From NCBI GenBank assembly GCA_023249935.1, contig JAHFBQ010000052.1:1-10900 (forward strand): a DNA stretch of 10,900 nucleotides, written 5' to 3'. The stretch comes from a bacterium (GTDB taxonomy: Bacteria > Babelota > Babeliae > Babelales > RVW-14). Below are positions 1 through 5,223 of this stretch, one piece after another. The notes under the pieces were generated by a model. The model was not told the DNA's origin. It saw only the letters and a program-made list of their open reading frames with translations, and made no database searches. Position 1 is the stretch's first letter, and each line of letters starts with the position of its first letter. The position numbers and the translations under genes were made by a program.

Positions 1-116
1 CAAAGATGGCTTTGGCTGTTTCGTCACTCGCTAAAGTTATGCCAACGGCAGCAAAACCAACAATGTCCCTTTTTTAGATTAAATGAAGAATTTTTATTGA
101 CATTAAAGACGGTAGA

Positions 117-134
117 TCCCGGCCTCCGCCGGGA
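117..134. repeat. Palindromic repeat copy, partly decayed (CCCGGC/GCCGGG type)
   Basis: A perfect 7-bp stem, TCCCGGC / GCCGGGA, closes on the loop CTCC. The right flank continues as CGACGT, matching the intact copy at 4356-4385, whereas the left flank has lost the matching ACGTCG. This looks like a degenerate member of the same dispersed intergenic palindrome family. Confidence 0.6.
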
Positions 135-280
135 CGACGTAAGAAAAGCAGTACAGCAACATCAAACATAAACAACATCGCAAGCTGAATAATCAGATTT
201 GAGAAGTACCACTTCCAGTAATATCATTAACACCCGCTCAACATTTTCATTTCATGGTGCAAACCACCCCAAGCACGATT

Positions 281-320
281 GCAAATCACGCGTGATTTGT
301 TACGATGCTGCGACTGAATA
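281..320 (+). promoter_or_regulatory. Leader element copy 1 with 18-bp palindrome; candidate promoter
   Basis: This 40-bp stretch is repeated with about 80% identity at 969-1008, in both cases upstream of a paralogous secreted-protein gene. It contains the perfect palindrome CAAATCACGCGTGATTTG (282-299). A possible promoter overlaps it: GTGATT (292-297), 17 bases, then TGAATA (315-320), which would start transcription about 40 bases before the gene at 366. The palindrome could be an operator or a structural repeat. The duplication is seen directly; the promoter role is inference. Confidence 0.4.
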
Positions 321-365
321 CTGAATAATGAAAATTATTAAGCCATAGTTATAAAGGTACCACTC

Positions 366-752
366 ATGAACAAACTCATTACCTTATTCGCCATGCTCAT
401 TGGCATCACAGCTGTCTCTCACATAGAAGCTGCTGGCAAGGATAAGCCCGCTAAAGTAGTAGCTAAAGACGACAAAGCCGCTGACGCCCCCGCAACTGAT
501 GAAGCTGAAGCCCCTAGGAAAAGTACCAGAGAATGGATTGAGGCTCACCCTTATAAAACGGCAATGATTGCCATCCCTATCGTTACTGCAACGGGACTGG
601 GAATCGATTATCTGATACGCCGTAAAAAATCATGGATCTATGTAAAAGGTCGTGAATTACTCGATAAAAACGCTGCTTACTATCAACTAGACAAAATGAT
701 TGCTGTTAAGAAAGCCGCTGCTGACGCGCAAGCACTGGCAGCTCAGGGATAA
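366..752 (+). CDS. Small exported protein, tandem family member 1
   Basis: A 128-aa protein of no recognised domain family. Residues 1-23 form a signal peptide (MNK start, hydrophobic core, likely cleavage after EAA-23). Residues 24-56 are Lys/Ala/Asp/Glu-rich. The C-terminal block begins with W57-I-E, followed by a hydrophobic segment at about 64-80, D81, and a basic stretch with KKSW at 87-90. The same layout recurs in the next three genes, so I treat them as paralogues. Topology, if the signal is cleaved, would be a long external N-part, one membrane span and a basic internal tail of about 45 residues, longer than in its relatives. The start is supported by AAAGG at 353-357, 8 bases before ATG. 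A strong terminator follows 14 bp after the stop, so the gene is probably monocistronic. It is the most divergent of the four. Function unknown. Confidence 0.8.
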   Translation: MNKLITLFAMLIGITAVSHIEAAGKDKPAKVVAKDDKAADAPATDEAEAPRKSTREWIEAHPYKTAMIAIPIVTATGLGIDYLIRRKKSWIYVKGRELLDKNAAYYQLDKMIAVKKAAADAQALAAQG

Positions 753-766
753 TAAGATATAGTAAC

Positions 767-818
767 TATGAGAAAAGGCCTCTGGAGTAATTGAAATCTC
801 CAGAGGCCTTTTCTCATA
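767..818. terminator. Rho-independent, bidirectional terminator after member 1
   Basis: Perfect 21-bp arms (767-787 and 798-818) surround a 10-base loop. The stem contains GGCCTCTGGAG / CTCCAGAGGCC, with AAAA on the left and TTTT on the right side of the stem, so it can act on either strand. It starts 14 bp after the stop codon at 752. Confidence 0.85.
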
Positions 819-1135
819 AGTATCACCCACCTGTTCTCATGAATTTTAAAAAGATTGCAAATTGTAAAGGTGTGCATCTTTCAACGACTCCCTGCAACAC
901 AACCACCGTCCTACAAATACTTTTTATTACCAAAAGAAACTATAATGCCGACCTAGTCGAACCCCCTTGCAAATCGTTTTTGATTTGCTACGATGTTGCA
1001 ACTTAATAAGTTCACATCTAGGTGGAACGCCCTTAGGAATACCAAGCGGAAAGCAAGCGCGCAGTCTTGAAGCTGGGTTTTTGGGGAGGGCAAAGTAGTT
1101 ACATAATGTCCGTCATATTTTTAAGGGTATTTACC
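819..1135 (+). promoter_or_regulatory. Upstream region of member 2, with TATAAT box and leader element
   Basis: This stretch between the terminator and the next start holds no supported gene. It contains a consensus -10 hexamer TATAAT at 941-946, although the -35 position (about 918-923) is poor. The second copy of the 40-bp leader element lies at 969-1008. A long leader is expected if either promoter is used. Confidence 0.4.
969..1008 (+). promoter_or_regulatory. Leader element copy 2 with inverted repeat; candidate promoter
   Basis: This is the homologue of 281-320. Inverted arms GCAAATC (969-975) and GATTTGC (982-988) flank a 6-base spacer, and the conserved TACGATG-TGC-ACT-AATA stretch follows. 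TTGATT (980-985) and TTAATA (1003-1008) are 17 bases apart, which is good promoter spacing. The palindrome is kept although the central bases differ from copy 1, which suggests selection on the arms. Functional assignment is inference. Confidence 0.45.
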
Positions 1136-1879
1136 ATGAACAAACTTATCGCATTATTCGCAATGATCGTTGCTGGATTTGCTGTTACGGTTAACGTTGA
1201 AGCTGCTGGCAAAAGAAAAGCTGGCAAAGCTAAGACCACTAAAGTAGCTGCTAAAGACGCTAAAGACGACAAAGCTGAAGACGAAGAAGAAGCAGAAGAA
1301 GTAGCTGACGCTGAAGAAGTTGAAGCAGCTGAAGGCCTTATGATGCCTAGCGGCGTATTCGTTCCAAAATCGTACTTCATGAACGCTAAAGCTAAAGAAC
1401 TAGAAGAAAAAGCTGCTAAGAAAGACGCTTCAGACAAGGACAAAAAAGCCGCTGAAGAAGCTAAAGCTGCTGTTGTCGCTCAGCAAGAAAAAGAAGCTGC
1501 TCGTCAAGCTAAAGTAGATGCTAAAGAGGCTCAAGATCTTGATGCATCTGCTAAAAAGCTAGAAGCTAAAGCAGCTAAGAAAAACGCAACAGACGCTGAC
1601 AAAACAACTGCTAAAGAAGCTAGAGAAAAAGCTGATGCAGCCGCTGCTAAAATTACCACCAAGAGCCAAGAAGAAGGTTTCTTTACAAAAGCAAAAAACG
1701 CTGTTGTAAACAATCCTAAAATCGTTATCGGTGTTACAGCTGGTGTAGTTATTACAACTGCAGTTGTTGTTGACCTTTGCCGTGGCAACAAGTCATACAT
1801 CCGCCGCTTATTCAGCAAAAACAGCACCAGCAAATTAGTTGCTGACAAAGTTGCTGCTAAGCAAGCTGCTCAAGCGTAA
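1136..1879 (+). CDS. Lys/Ala/Glu-rich exported protein, tandem family member 2
   Basis: A 247-aa low-complexity protein without a known domain. It has a signal peptide at 1-24 (MNKLIALFAM start, cleavage near VEAA), a basic stretch (25-46), a very acidic stretch (47-67), then a long Ala/Lys/Glu segment predicted to be helical or coiled coil. Residues 86-110 and 139-163 are an internal duplication (AKELEEKAAKKDASD versus AKKLEAKAAKKNATD). The family C-terminal block follows: N192-N-P-K, hydrophobic 196-212, D213, RGNKS 216-220, YIRRLFSKN, ending in a Lys/Ala tail. I chose the ATG at 1136, which has AAGGG at 1123-1127 (8-base spacer) and yields the family's MNK signal peptide; an ATG 23 codons upstream would bury the signal peptide. 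Most alanine codons are GCT, a marked bias that would fit high expression. Histone H1-like composition is noted but is not proof of DNA binding. Confidence 0.8.
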   Translation: MNKLIALFAMIVAGFAVTVNVEAAGKRKAGKAKTTKVAAKDAKDDKAEDEEEAEEVADAEEVEAAEGLMMPSGVFVPKSYFMNAKAKELEEKAAKKDASDKDKKAAEEAKAAVVAQQEKEAARQAKVDAKEAQDLDASAKKLEAKAAKKNATDADKTTAKEAREKADAAAAKITTKSQEEGFFTKAKNAVVNNPKIVIGVTAGVVITTAVVVDLCRGNKSYIRRLFSKNSTSKLVADKVAAKQAAQA

Positions 1880-1894
1880 TTAATTTAATAAAGC

Positions 1895-1937
1895 ACTACA
1901 CACTACATCTGGTTAACACATGATTAAAGGCCTTTGA
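1895..1937 (+). repeat. Duplicated 3' flank, copy 1
   Basis: The segment starting ACTACACACTACATCTGG and running through GGTTAACACATG into GGCCTTTGA recurs, nearly base for base, at 2491-2536 after the next gene. It lies between the stop codon and the terminator hairpin and overlaps the hairpin's left arm. The copies show that the gene, its 3' untranslated region and its terminator were duplicated as a unit. Confidence 0.7.
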
Positions 1938-1964
1938 ATGTTCCCACGTTCAAAGGCCTTTCTT
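1926..1964. terminator. Rho-independent terminator after member 2
   Basis: Thirteen-base arms AAAGGCCTTTGAA (1926-1938) and TTCAAAGGCCTTT (1949-1961) enclose a 10-base loop, followed by CTT. Like the terminator of member 1, the A and T tracts are built into the stem. Confidence 0.8.
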
Positions 1965-2015
1965 AAAAAATTCGTCGACGTTCTATGTTTAATTTTATTT
2001 CCTTAAGGATTAATT

Positions 2016-2477
2016 ATGAACAAACTTTTATCATTGGTAGCAGTACTCAGCTTCGCTGTAGTTGCAAACGTTAACGCAATCGAAACACGCGCACAAAGAG
2101 CTGAAAGAATCGAAGCTGACGCAAGAAAAGCGCTTGGCAAAAAAGCAACCGACAAAGAACTTGCAGCTAAAATCGCTGAACTTACAAAGGCAGCCGATGA
2201 AAATCTTCCTATGCTTGATGGCAAAAAAGTCGTTACACAAGGCAATGAACGCAAAGCAATCGATCCTAAGACAATGAAGCCTGTTGACACAACACGCTCA
2301 GCGCAAGACAACAAAGTTGTTGCTTGGGTCAAAGAACACAAAGCCGCAACAGCAGCTATCGCAACCGGTTCTGCAGTTGTTATTGGCTTGGGTGTTGACG
2401 CTGCAGTACGTGGCAAGAACTCATTTCTTGGCAAACTATTCAGCAAAAAGCATGCTGTAGTTGTTGCTGCTAATTAG
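2016..2477 (+). CDS. Small exported protein, tandem family member 3
   Basis: A 153-aa protein with no recognised domain. The signal peptide covers residues 1-21 (cleavage likely after NVNA). The middle (22-100) is charged and helical in appearance, with ETRAQRAERIEADARKAL just after the signal; gene 4 has the related PTRAQEAEK. The family C-terminal block is clear: W104-V-K-E-H-K, hydrophobic 109-127, D128, RGKNS 132-136, then GKLFSKK and a short hydrophobic end. The ribosome binding site AAGGA lies 6 bases before ATG. At the DNA level the signal-peptide region shares long runs with member 4, for example TTGCAAACGTTAACGC, so these two are the youngest pair by coding sequence, while the 3' flank is shared with member 2. 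Function unknown; a membrane-anchored surface or periplasmic protein is the simplest reading. Confidence 0.8.
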   Translation: MNKLLSLVAVLSFAVVANVNAIETRAQRAERIEADARKALGKKATDKELAAKIAELTKAADENLPMLDGKKVVTQGNERKAIDPKTMKPVDTTRSAQDNKVVAWVKEHKAATAAIATGSAVVIGLGVDAAVRGKNSFLGKLFSKKHAVVVAAN

Positions 2478-2490
2478 TATCACTTAGAAG

Positions 2491-2536
2491 ACTACACACT
2501 ACACCAGGTTAACACATGGTTAAAAAAGGCCTTTGA
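2491..2536 (+). repeat. Duplicated 3' flank, copy 2
   Basis: This is the second copy of the segment at 1895-1937, beginning ACTACACACTACACCAGG and continuing through GGTTAACACATG, with a few extra A residues before GGCCTTTGA. It leads directly into the terminator hairpin. Confidence 0.7.
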
Positions 2537-2565
2537 GCGTGGAAACGCTCAAAGGCTTTTGTTTT
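2529..2565 (+). terminator. Rho-independent terminator after member 3
   Basis: The 12-base stem GCCTTTGAGCGT (2529-2540) / ACGCTCAAAGGC (2545-2556) has a GGAA loop and is followed by TTTTGTTTT. It is a canonical rightward terminator. The next gene starts only 33 bases later. Confidence 0.88.
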
Positions 2566-2566
2566 A

Positions 2567-2572
2567 TATACT
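2567..2572 (+). promoter_or_regulatory. Candidate -10 box for member 4
   Basis: TATACT lies 25 bases before the start at 2598 and directly behind the preceding terminator's T-tract. Any -35 element would fall within the terminator hairpin, and no good match is seen there. This is the only short promoter-like signal between the two genes. Confidence 0.3.
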
Positions 2573-2597
2573 AGAGGTTTCGAGATTAAGGATTATG

Positions 2598-2957
2598 ATG
2601 AACAAACGTATATTAATCGCAGTACTCAGTTTTGCTATCATTGCAAACGTTAACGCTGACCCAACTCGCGCACAAGAAGCAGAAAAAGTTCGCAAACATG
2701 TCAAATTCGCTGTGCTTGGCAAACGTACTACGCAAGCAGGCAAACAAAACGATAGAAAAGACGGCAGAAAGAACAACGCCCAGGAAGACACCAAAGCTGT
2801 TGCTTGGATTAAAGACAATAAAGGTCTAACTATCGGCCTCACCGCTGGCGCCATTGTTGCAACTGCGGCTATTTATGACCTTTACCAAGGGAAAAATTCA
2901 CGCATCCGCCAACTCTTCGGCAATAAACAACCAACTGTAATCCTTGCTGCTCAGTAA
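2598..2957 (+). CDS. Small exported protein, tandem family member 4
   Basis: A 119-aa protein and the shortest family member. The signal peptide is 1-20 (cleavage after NVNA), followed by a basic Arg/Lys/Gln-rich middle (21-66) and the C-terminal block: W70-I-K-D-N-K, hydrophobic 77-93, D94, QGKNS 97-101, RIRQLFGNK, and a short hydrophobic end. ATG 2598 is chosen over the adjacent ATG at 2595 because it gives the family MNK start and a 5-base spacing to AAGGA; the same AAGGA-TTA-ATG arrangement precedes member 3. Unlike members 1-3 it has no strong rightward terminator right after the stop. The hairpin at 3085-3119 lies 127 bp away and has its T-tract on the other strand. Function unknown. 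Confidence 0.78.
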   Translation: MNKRILIAVLSFAIIANVNADPTRAQEAEKVRKHVKFAVLGKRTTQAGKQNDRKDGRKNNAQEDTKAVAWIKDNKGLTIGLTAGAIVATAAIYDLYQGKNSRIRQLFGNKQPTVILAAQ

Positions 2958-2989
2958 CAAACACTTTCTCAAAAAATCTTACCACAGAT

Positions 2990-3066
2990 TTGTCATCCAG
3001 CCTCCGCTCTGGTAGCTCTTTTTAGAGGTAGCAATAGCTCAAAAACACAGATCCCGGCATGGAGGC
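2990..3066. repeat. Possible degenerate palindromic repeat remnants
   Basis: TGTCATCCAGCC followed by CTCCGCTCTGG, and further on GATCCCGGCATGGAGGC, look like broken copies of the palindromes seen intact at 6978-7007 and 4356-4385. No perfect long stem remains. The assignment is tentative. Confidence 0.3.
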
Positions 3067-3084
3067 AAATTAAATTATAAAAAC

Positions 3085-3119
3085 CAAGGCGACCGTTGCA
3101 GACTGCAACGGTCGCCTTG
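3085..3119 (-). terminator. Strong hairpin, probable leftward terminator
   Basis: Perfect 16-bp GC-rich arms CAAGGCGACCGTTGCA (3085-3100) and TGCAACGGTCGCCTTG (3104-3119) have a 3-base loop. The U-tract needed for termination is present only on the minus strand (GGTTTTTATAATTT beyond the stem). No leftward gene was found to its right within the left block, so it may instead be a structural 3' end for member 4 or a remnant. Confidence 0.5.
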
Positions 3120-3186
3120 CCCGCTTGCGGTTACCACATAAAGTTGTTACCATTATCAACAGATCCTCAGCCGAAGCCGAGGAGGG

Positions 3187-3192
3187 TATAAT
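3187..3192 (+). promoter_or_regulatory. Candidate -10 box for the 341-aa gene
   Basis: A perfect TATAAT occurs 25 bases before the start codon. The -35 position (about 3164-3169) falls in an imperfect hairpin, TCCTCAGC-CGAA-GCCGAGGA (3164-3183), rather than in a TTGACA-like box. Either the promoter is weak or activated, or the hairpin is a repeat that has modified it. Confidence 0.4.
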
Positions 3193-3217
3193 ACTGGATT
3201 CTACAAAGGAATTTGCG

Positions 3218-4243
3218 ATGAACAAATTTTTATTTACCTCCGTACTCGCTGTTGGCTTAATCGCCGGCACACAGATAACCGCTGCTGGCAAAAAAATAAC
3301 TAAATTAGAGCAACAAAATCGTGACTTACAAGCACAATTGGCCCAACAAGATGCAGAGCTACGCCGCTTGCGAGCACAGCAGGCTCCTCAGGTTCAAGTT
3401 CTGGCACAAGCCCTTGAACACCCGCAAGCACAGGCACTTTTTGGTCAAGCAGTAGAACAACTACCAGAACTTTTTGCTGATGATCGGAACACTGGAAAAA
3501 AGCGAAATCGCGTAGAAATAAAAGCTCCTGCTCCTAAACCAGTAGTTAAAAGAGCCCAAATTGTTGCACCTGCTGTCGACGATGACAGCGACATGCAAGA
3601 AGAAGATGAACTAGCAGCAGCAAAAAATATTGAAACTATGGCCTCTAAGCTGTCCGAGCTTATTGAAGCACGACTTATGAGCGATCGTGAACAAGAAGGC
3701 AATAATCTTCGCTCTATTCTTCACCGACTTGGTGAGGTATTAGGCGTTAGCAAACTGGGACTTGTACCATTAGAGGCACATGAACTTTTTCAGGTAAGAG
3801 AAAATGCAACATGGAAACTGATTCAAGACCTTGAAGGATTGGTAGAGGCTGCGAAAACAGTCGAAAAAGTCTTTGGTAGGAATGATGATGAATATGAAAC
3901 GATGCTTGGGATAGAAGACAGCCTTATTGAGGTCTTTCTTGCTATACATCCTGCACCGCGAGTACGAGCAGCAGTGCCACTTGACGTACGCTTTGCTGCG
4001 CGAGCGCATAGCGATGACGATGAAGAAGACGCACCAATGCCCCAACGTCAAGAGCTAGACGAGGTTCAAAAACGTCAGGTTGCTGAATTAAGAGCTCGTA
4101 TGGCTGCTGCACAAAAGCCGGCACCTAAAGGTAAGCCTGCTGCAAAAAGAGTCCCTAAGAAAGCTGCCAAGGAAAGCTCTTCTGAGGATGAAGAAGAAGC
4201 ACCAAAAAGCAAAAGAGGGGCTGCTAAAAAGCACAATAGATAA
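3218..4243 (+). CDS. Exported coiled-coil protein with basic/acidic tail
   Basis: A 341-aa protein of no recognised family. The signal peptide covers 1-23 (cleavage after ITAA, next residues GKK as in members 1 and 2). A leucine-heptad coiled coil runs from about 26 to 55 (KLEQQNRDLQAQLAQQDAEL). Then come a Gln/Ala-rich stretch (56-85), a basic cluster KKRNR (94-98), an acidic patch (121-132), a helical, more ordinary-looking domain (about 133-250), another acidic patch (265-271), and a lysine/proline/alanine tail with SSSEDEEE (319-327), ending in AAKKHNR. The C-terminal hydrophobic block of the four preceding genes is absent, so only the signal peptide is shared. Start choice: ATG 3218 has AAAGGA at 3205-3210 (7-base spacer) and opens directly into the signal peptide; an in-frame ATG at 3125 would add 31 implausible residues. 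A perfect terminator follows. Function unknown; export to periplasm, surface or host is inferred. Confidence 0.82.
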   Translation: MNKFLFTSVLAVGLIAGTQITAAGKKITKLEQQNRDLQAQLAQQDAELRRLRAQQAPQVQVLAQALEHPQAQALFGQAVEQLPELFADDRNTGKKRNRVEIKAPAPKPVVKRAQIVAPAVDDDSDMQEEDELAAAKNIETMASKLSELIEARLMSDREQEGNNLRSILHRLGEVLGVSKLGLVPLEAHELFQVRENATWKLIQDLEGLVEAAKTVEKVFGRNDDEYETMLGIEDSLIEVFLAIHPAPRVRAAVPLDVRFAARAHSDDDEEDAPMPQRQELDEVQKRQVAELRARMAAAQKPAPKGKPAAKRVPKKAAKESSSEDEEEAPKSKRGAAKKHNR

Positions 4244-4266
4244 TCACCAACTTATTTAGAATTTTG

Positions 4267-4300
4267 ACGGGCTGCAAGAATATTCTTGCAGCCCGTTTTT
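4267..4300 (+). terminator. Rho-independent terminator after the 341-aa gene
   Basis: A perfect 30-bp palindrome (arms ACGGGCTGCAAGAAT and ATTCTTGCAGCCCGT, 4267-4296) is followed by a T-tract. It lies 23 bp after the stop codon at 4243. Confidence 0.9.
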
Positions 4301-4355
4301 GCATTATGTGAATGTAAATACGGCTTTAATCTTACATTGAATTATTCTTGCCAGC

Positions 4356-4385
4356 ACGTCGTCCCGGCCTTCGCCGGGACGACGT
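4356..4385. repeat. Intact palindromic repeat (GTCCCGGC type)
   Basis: Perfect 13-bp arms ACGTCGTCCCGGC (4356-4368) and GCCGGGACGACGT (4373-4385) enclose the loop CTTC. There is no T-tract, so it is not a terminator. The decayed copy at 117-134 shares the core. This looks like a dispersed repeat of the REP/RPE kind. Confidence 0.75.
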
Positions 4386-4478
4386 ATAGTAATGGTCTTA
4401 TCTCTCTTTATCTAGTTCAACAGCTAGTTCACCGAACGCATTTAAATAACATCATTCAATTGCACTTGCCTGGTAAAG

Positions 4479-4503
4479 CTGCTAGCATTACCAGCAGTTT
4501 TTT
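4479..4503 (+). terminator. Terminator- or attenuator-like hairpin in the leader of the 216-aa gene
   Basis: The stem CTGCT (4479-4483) / AGCAG (4493-4497) is followed at once by TTTTTT (4498-4503), 33 bases before the start codon. An alternative, mutually exclusive stem CTGGTAA (4470-4476) / TTACCAG (4488-4494) overlaps it. The two pairings resemble an attenuator, but the stems are short. Confidence 0.35.
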
Positions 4504-4536
4504 GATATCAAAACAACCGAACAAAGAAAGACGGTT

Positions 4537-5187
4537 ATGAACAAAAATTTATTGTTTTTTGTTTTTACCATTGGCTGCGCAACCAGCACGCAGGTAAATG
4601 CTACTCGTTTGCCGGCTAAGCCAACTGCACTCCAAAAGCATATGCAAGCCTTTGATCGCGATTCAGCCGCACAAGCAGAGATCGAAGCACTTCTTAATCG
4701 CATAGATGCCCGAGAAGCCACACTCATCAAAGTACAAAAATCTTGTGCGACGCTGACTGCACAGCTCCTTCAACTGGAACTTGCCAACTTCATCGAACTG
4801 CGATTTAGTACAGGCCGTAATGTAGACGCATCCAGATTGATGCGCCTAAAAATAGCGCTTGATACCGTACTAAAATCACTTGAAGCAGAGGCATTAGCAC
4901 AAGATGCAATTGAGGAGCTGCTTGCAACCGCAAGAAATAAAATCGATGCAACTGAAGTTTTATTCAGTCAAGGTAAAGAAAATGAACCCGGGTACGCCAC
5001 AGCTCACGTAGAAGAAAAATGTACTACAGATAAACTCATTGCCCTCTTGAATGAGCTACTCAGTATCTCTGATGCTATGCCTGGGATACCACTACAAGTT
5101 ACAACACCTGTCAGAAGAAGACTCCCACTCAAATGTCCTCCCGCGCCAAGAAAAAAGAGCAGACACACCGAATCAATCGAATCATAA
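4537..5187 (+). CDS. Exported helical protein with basic C-terminus
   Basis: A 216-aa protein of no recognised family. The N-terminus MNKNLLFFVFTIGC is a signal peptide; cleavage after VNA-22 fits the pattern of its neighbours. C14 preceded by T-I-G is a poor lipobox, so a lipoprotein is possible but less likely. Residues 35-180 are rich in Leu, Ala, Glu and Lys and look entirely alpha-helical (for example AEIEALLNRIDAREATLIK and LKIALDTVLKSLEAEAL). The C-terminus is proline-rich and basic (PVRRRLPLKC, PPAPRKKSRH), again with no membrane segment. The ribosome binding site is weak (AAAGACGG before the start), and a hairpin with a T-run sits in the leader. It is followed 1 bp after the stop by a bidirectional terminator shared with nth. 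Function unknown. Confidence 0.78.
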   Translation: MNKNLLFFVFTIGCATSTQVNATRLPAKPTALQKHMQAFDRDSAAQAEIEALLNRIDAREATLIKVQKSCATLTAQLLQLELANFIELRFSTGRNVDASRLMRLKIALDTVLKSLEAEALAQDAIEELLATARNKIDATEVLFSQGKENEPGYATAHVEEKCTTDKLIALLNELLSISDAMPGIPLQVTTPVRRRLPLKCPPAPRKKSRHTESIES

Positions 5188-5188
5188 G

Positions 5189-5222
5189 AAAAAAGCCTAC
5201 GAAAAACTTCGTAGGCTTTTTT
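5189..5222. terminator. Bidirectional terminator between convergent genes
   Basis: Perfect 15-bp arms (5189-5203 and 5208-5222), core AAAAAAGCCTACGAA / TTCGTAGGCTTTTTT, enclose the loop AAAC. The A6 and T6 tracts serve both strands. The hairpin fits exactly between the + strand stop (5187) and the leftward nth stop (5224). Confidence 0.92.
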
Positions 5223-5223
5223 C

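Larger units (their letters stand above)
1..365. other. Left-edge region with no supported gene
   Basis: No convincing gene was found here. The first 75 bases stay open in one rightward frame (24 codons, stop at 75-77) and one leftward frame, but neither has a good start inside the window, so a fragment of a neighbouring gene at the edge cannot be excluded. The rest holds a degraded palindromic repeat (117-134) and, at 281-320, a leader element also found upstream of the second secreted-protein gene. A TTGACA hexamer lies at 97-102, but no matching -10 box follows at normal spacing. Confidence 0.5.

Noticed and set aside
1..171. Open frame from the left edge to a stop at 169-171
   Set aside because: It reads through the palindromic repeat (giving DPGLRRDDV, a product of this kind of repeat) and has no features of a protein end.
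791..1006. 71-codon rightward open frame
   Set aside because: It begins inside the terminator hairpin of member 1, has no ribosome binding site and runs through the leader element.
281..1008. The repeated leader element as a CRISPR or tandem array
   Set aside because: There are only two copies, about 690 bp apart, with a gene between them and no spacer pattern.
1067..1135. Upstream ATG for member 2
   Set aside because: It would place 23 residues before a clear signal peptide and lacks the AAGGG-spaced context of ATG 1136.
1099..1848. Long minus-strand open frames (1099-1443 and 1531-1848) opposite the Lys/Ala-rich gene
   Set aside because: They are mirror images of GCT/AAA/GAA codon repeats, lack good ribosome binding sites, and their Ser/Ala-rich products have no domain features.
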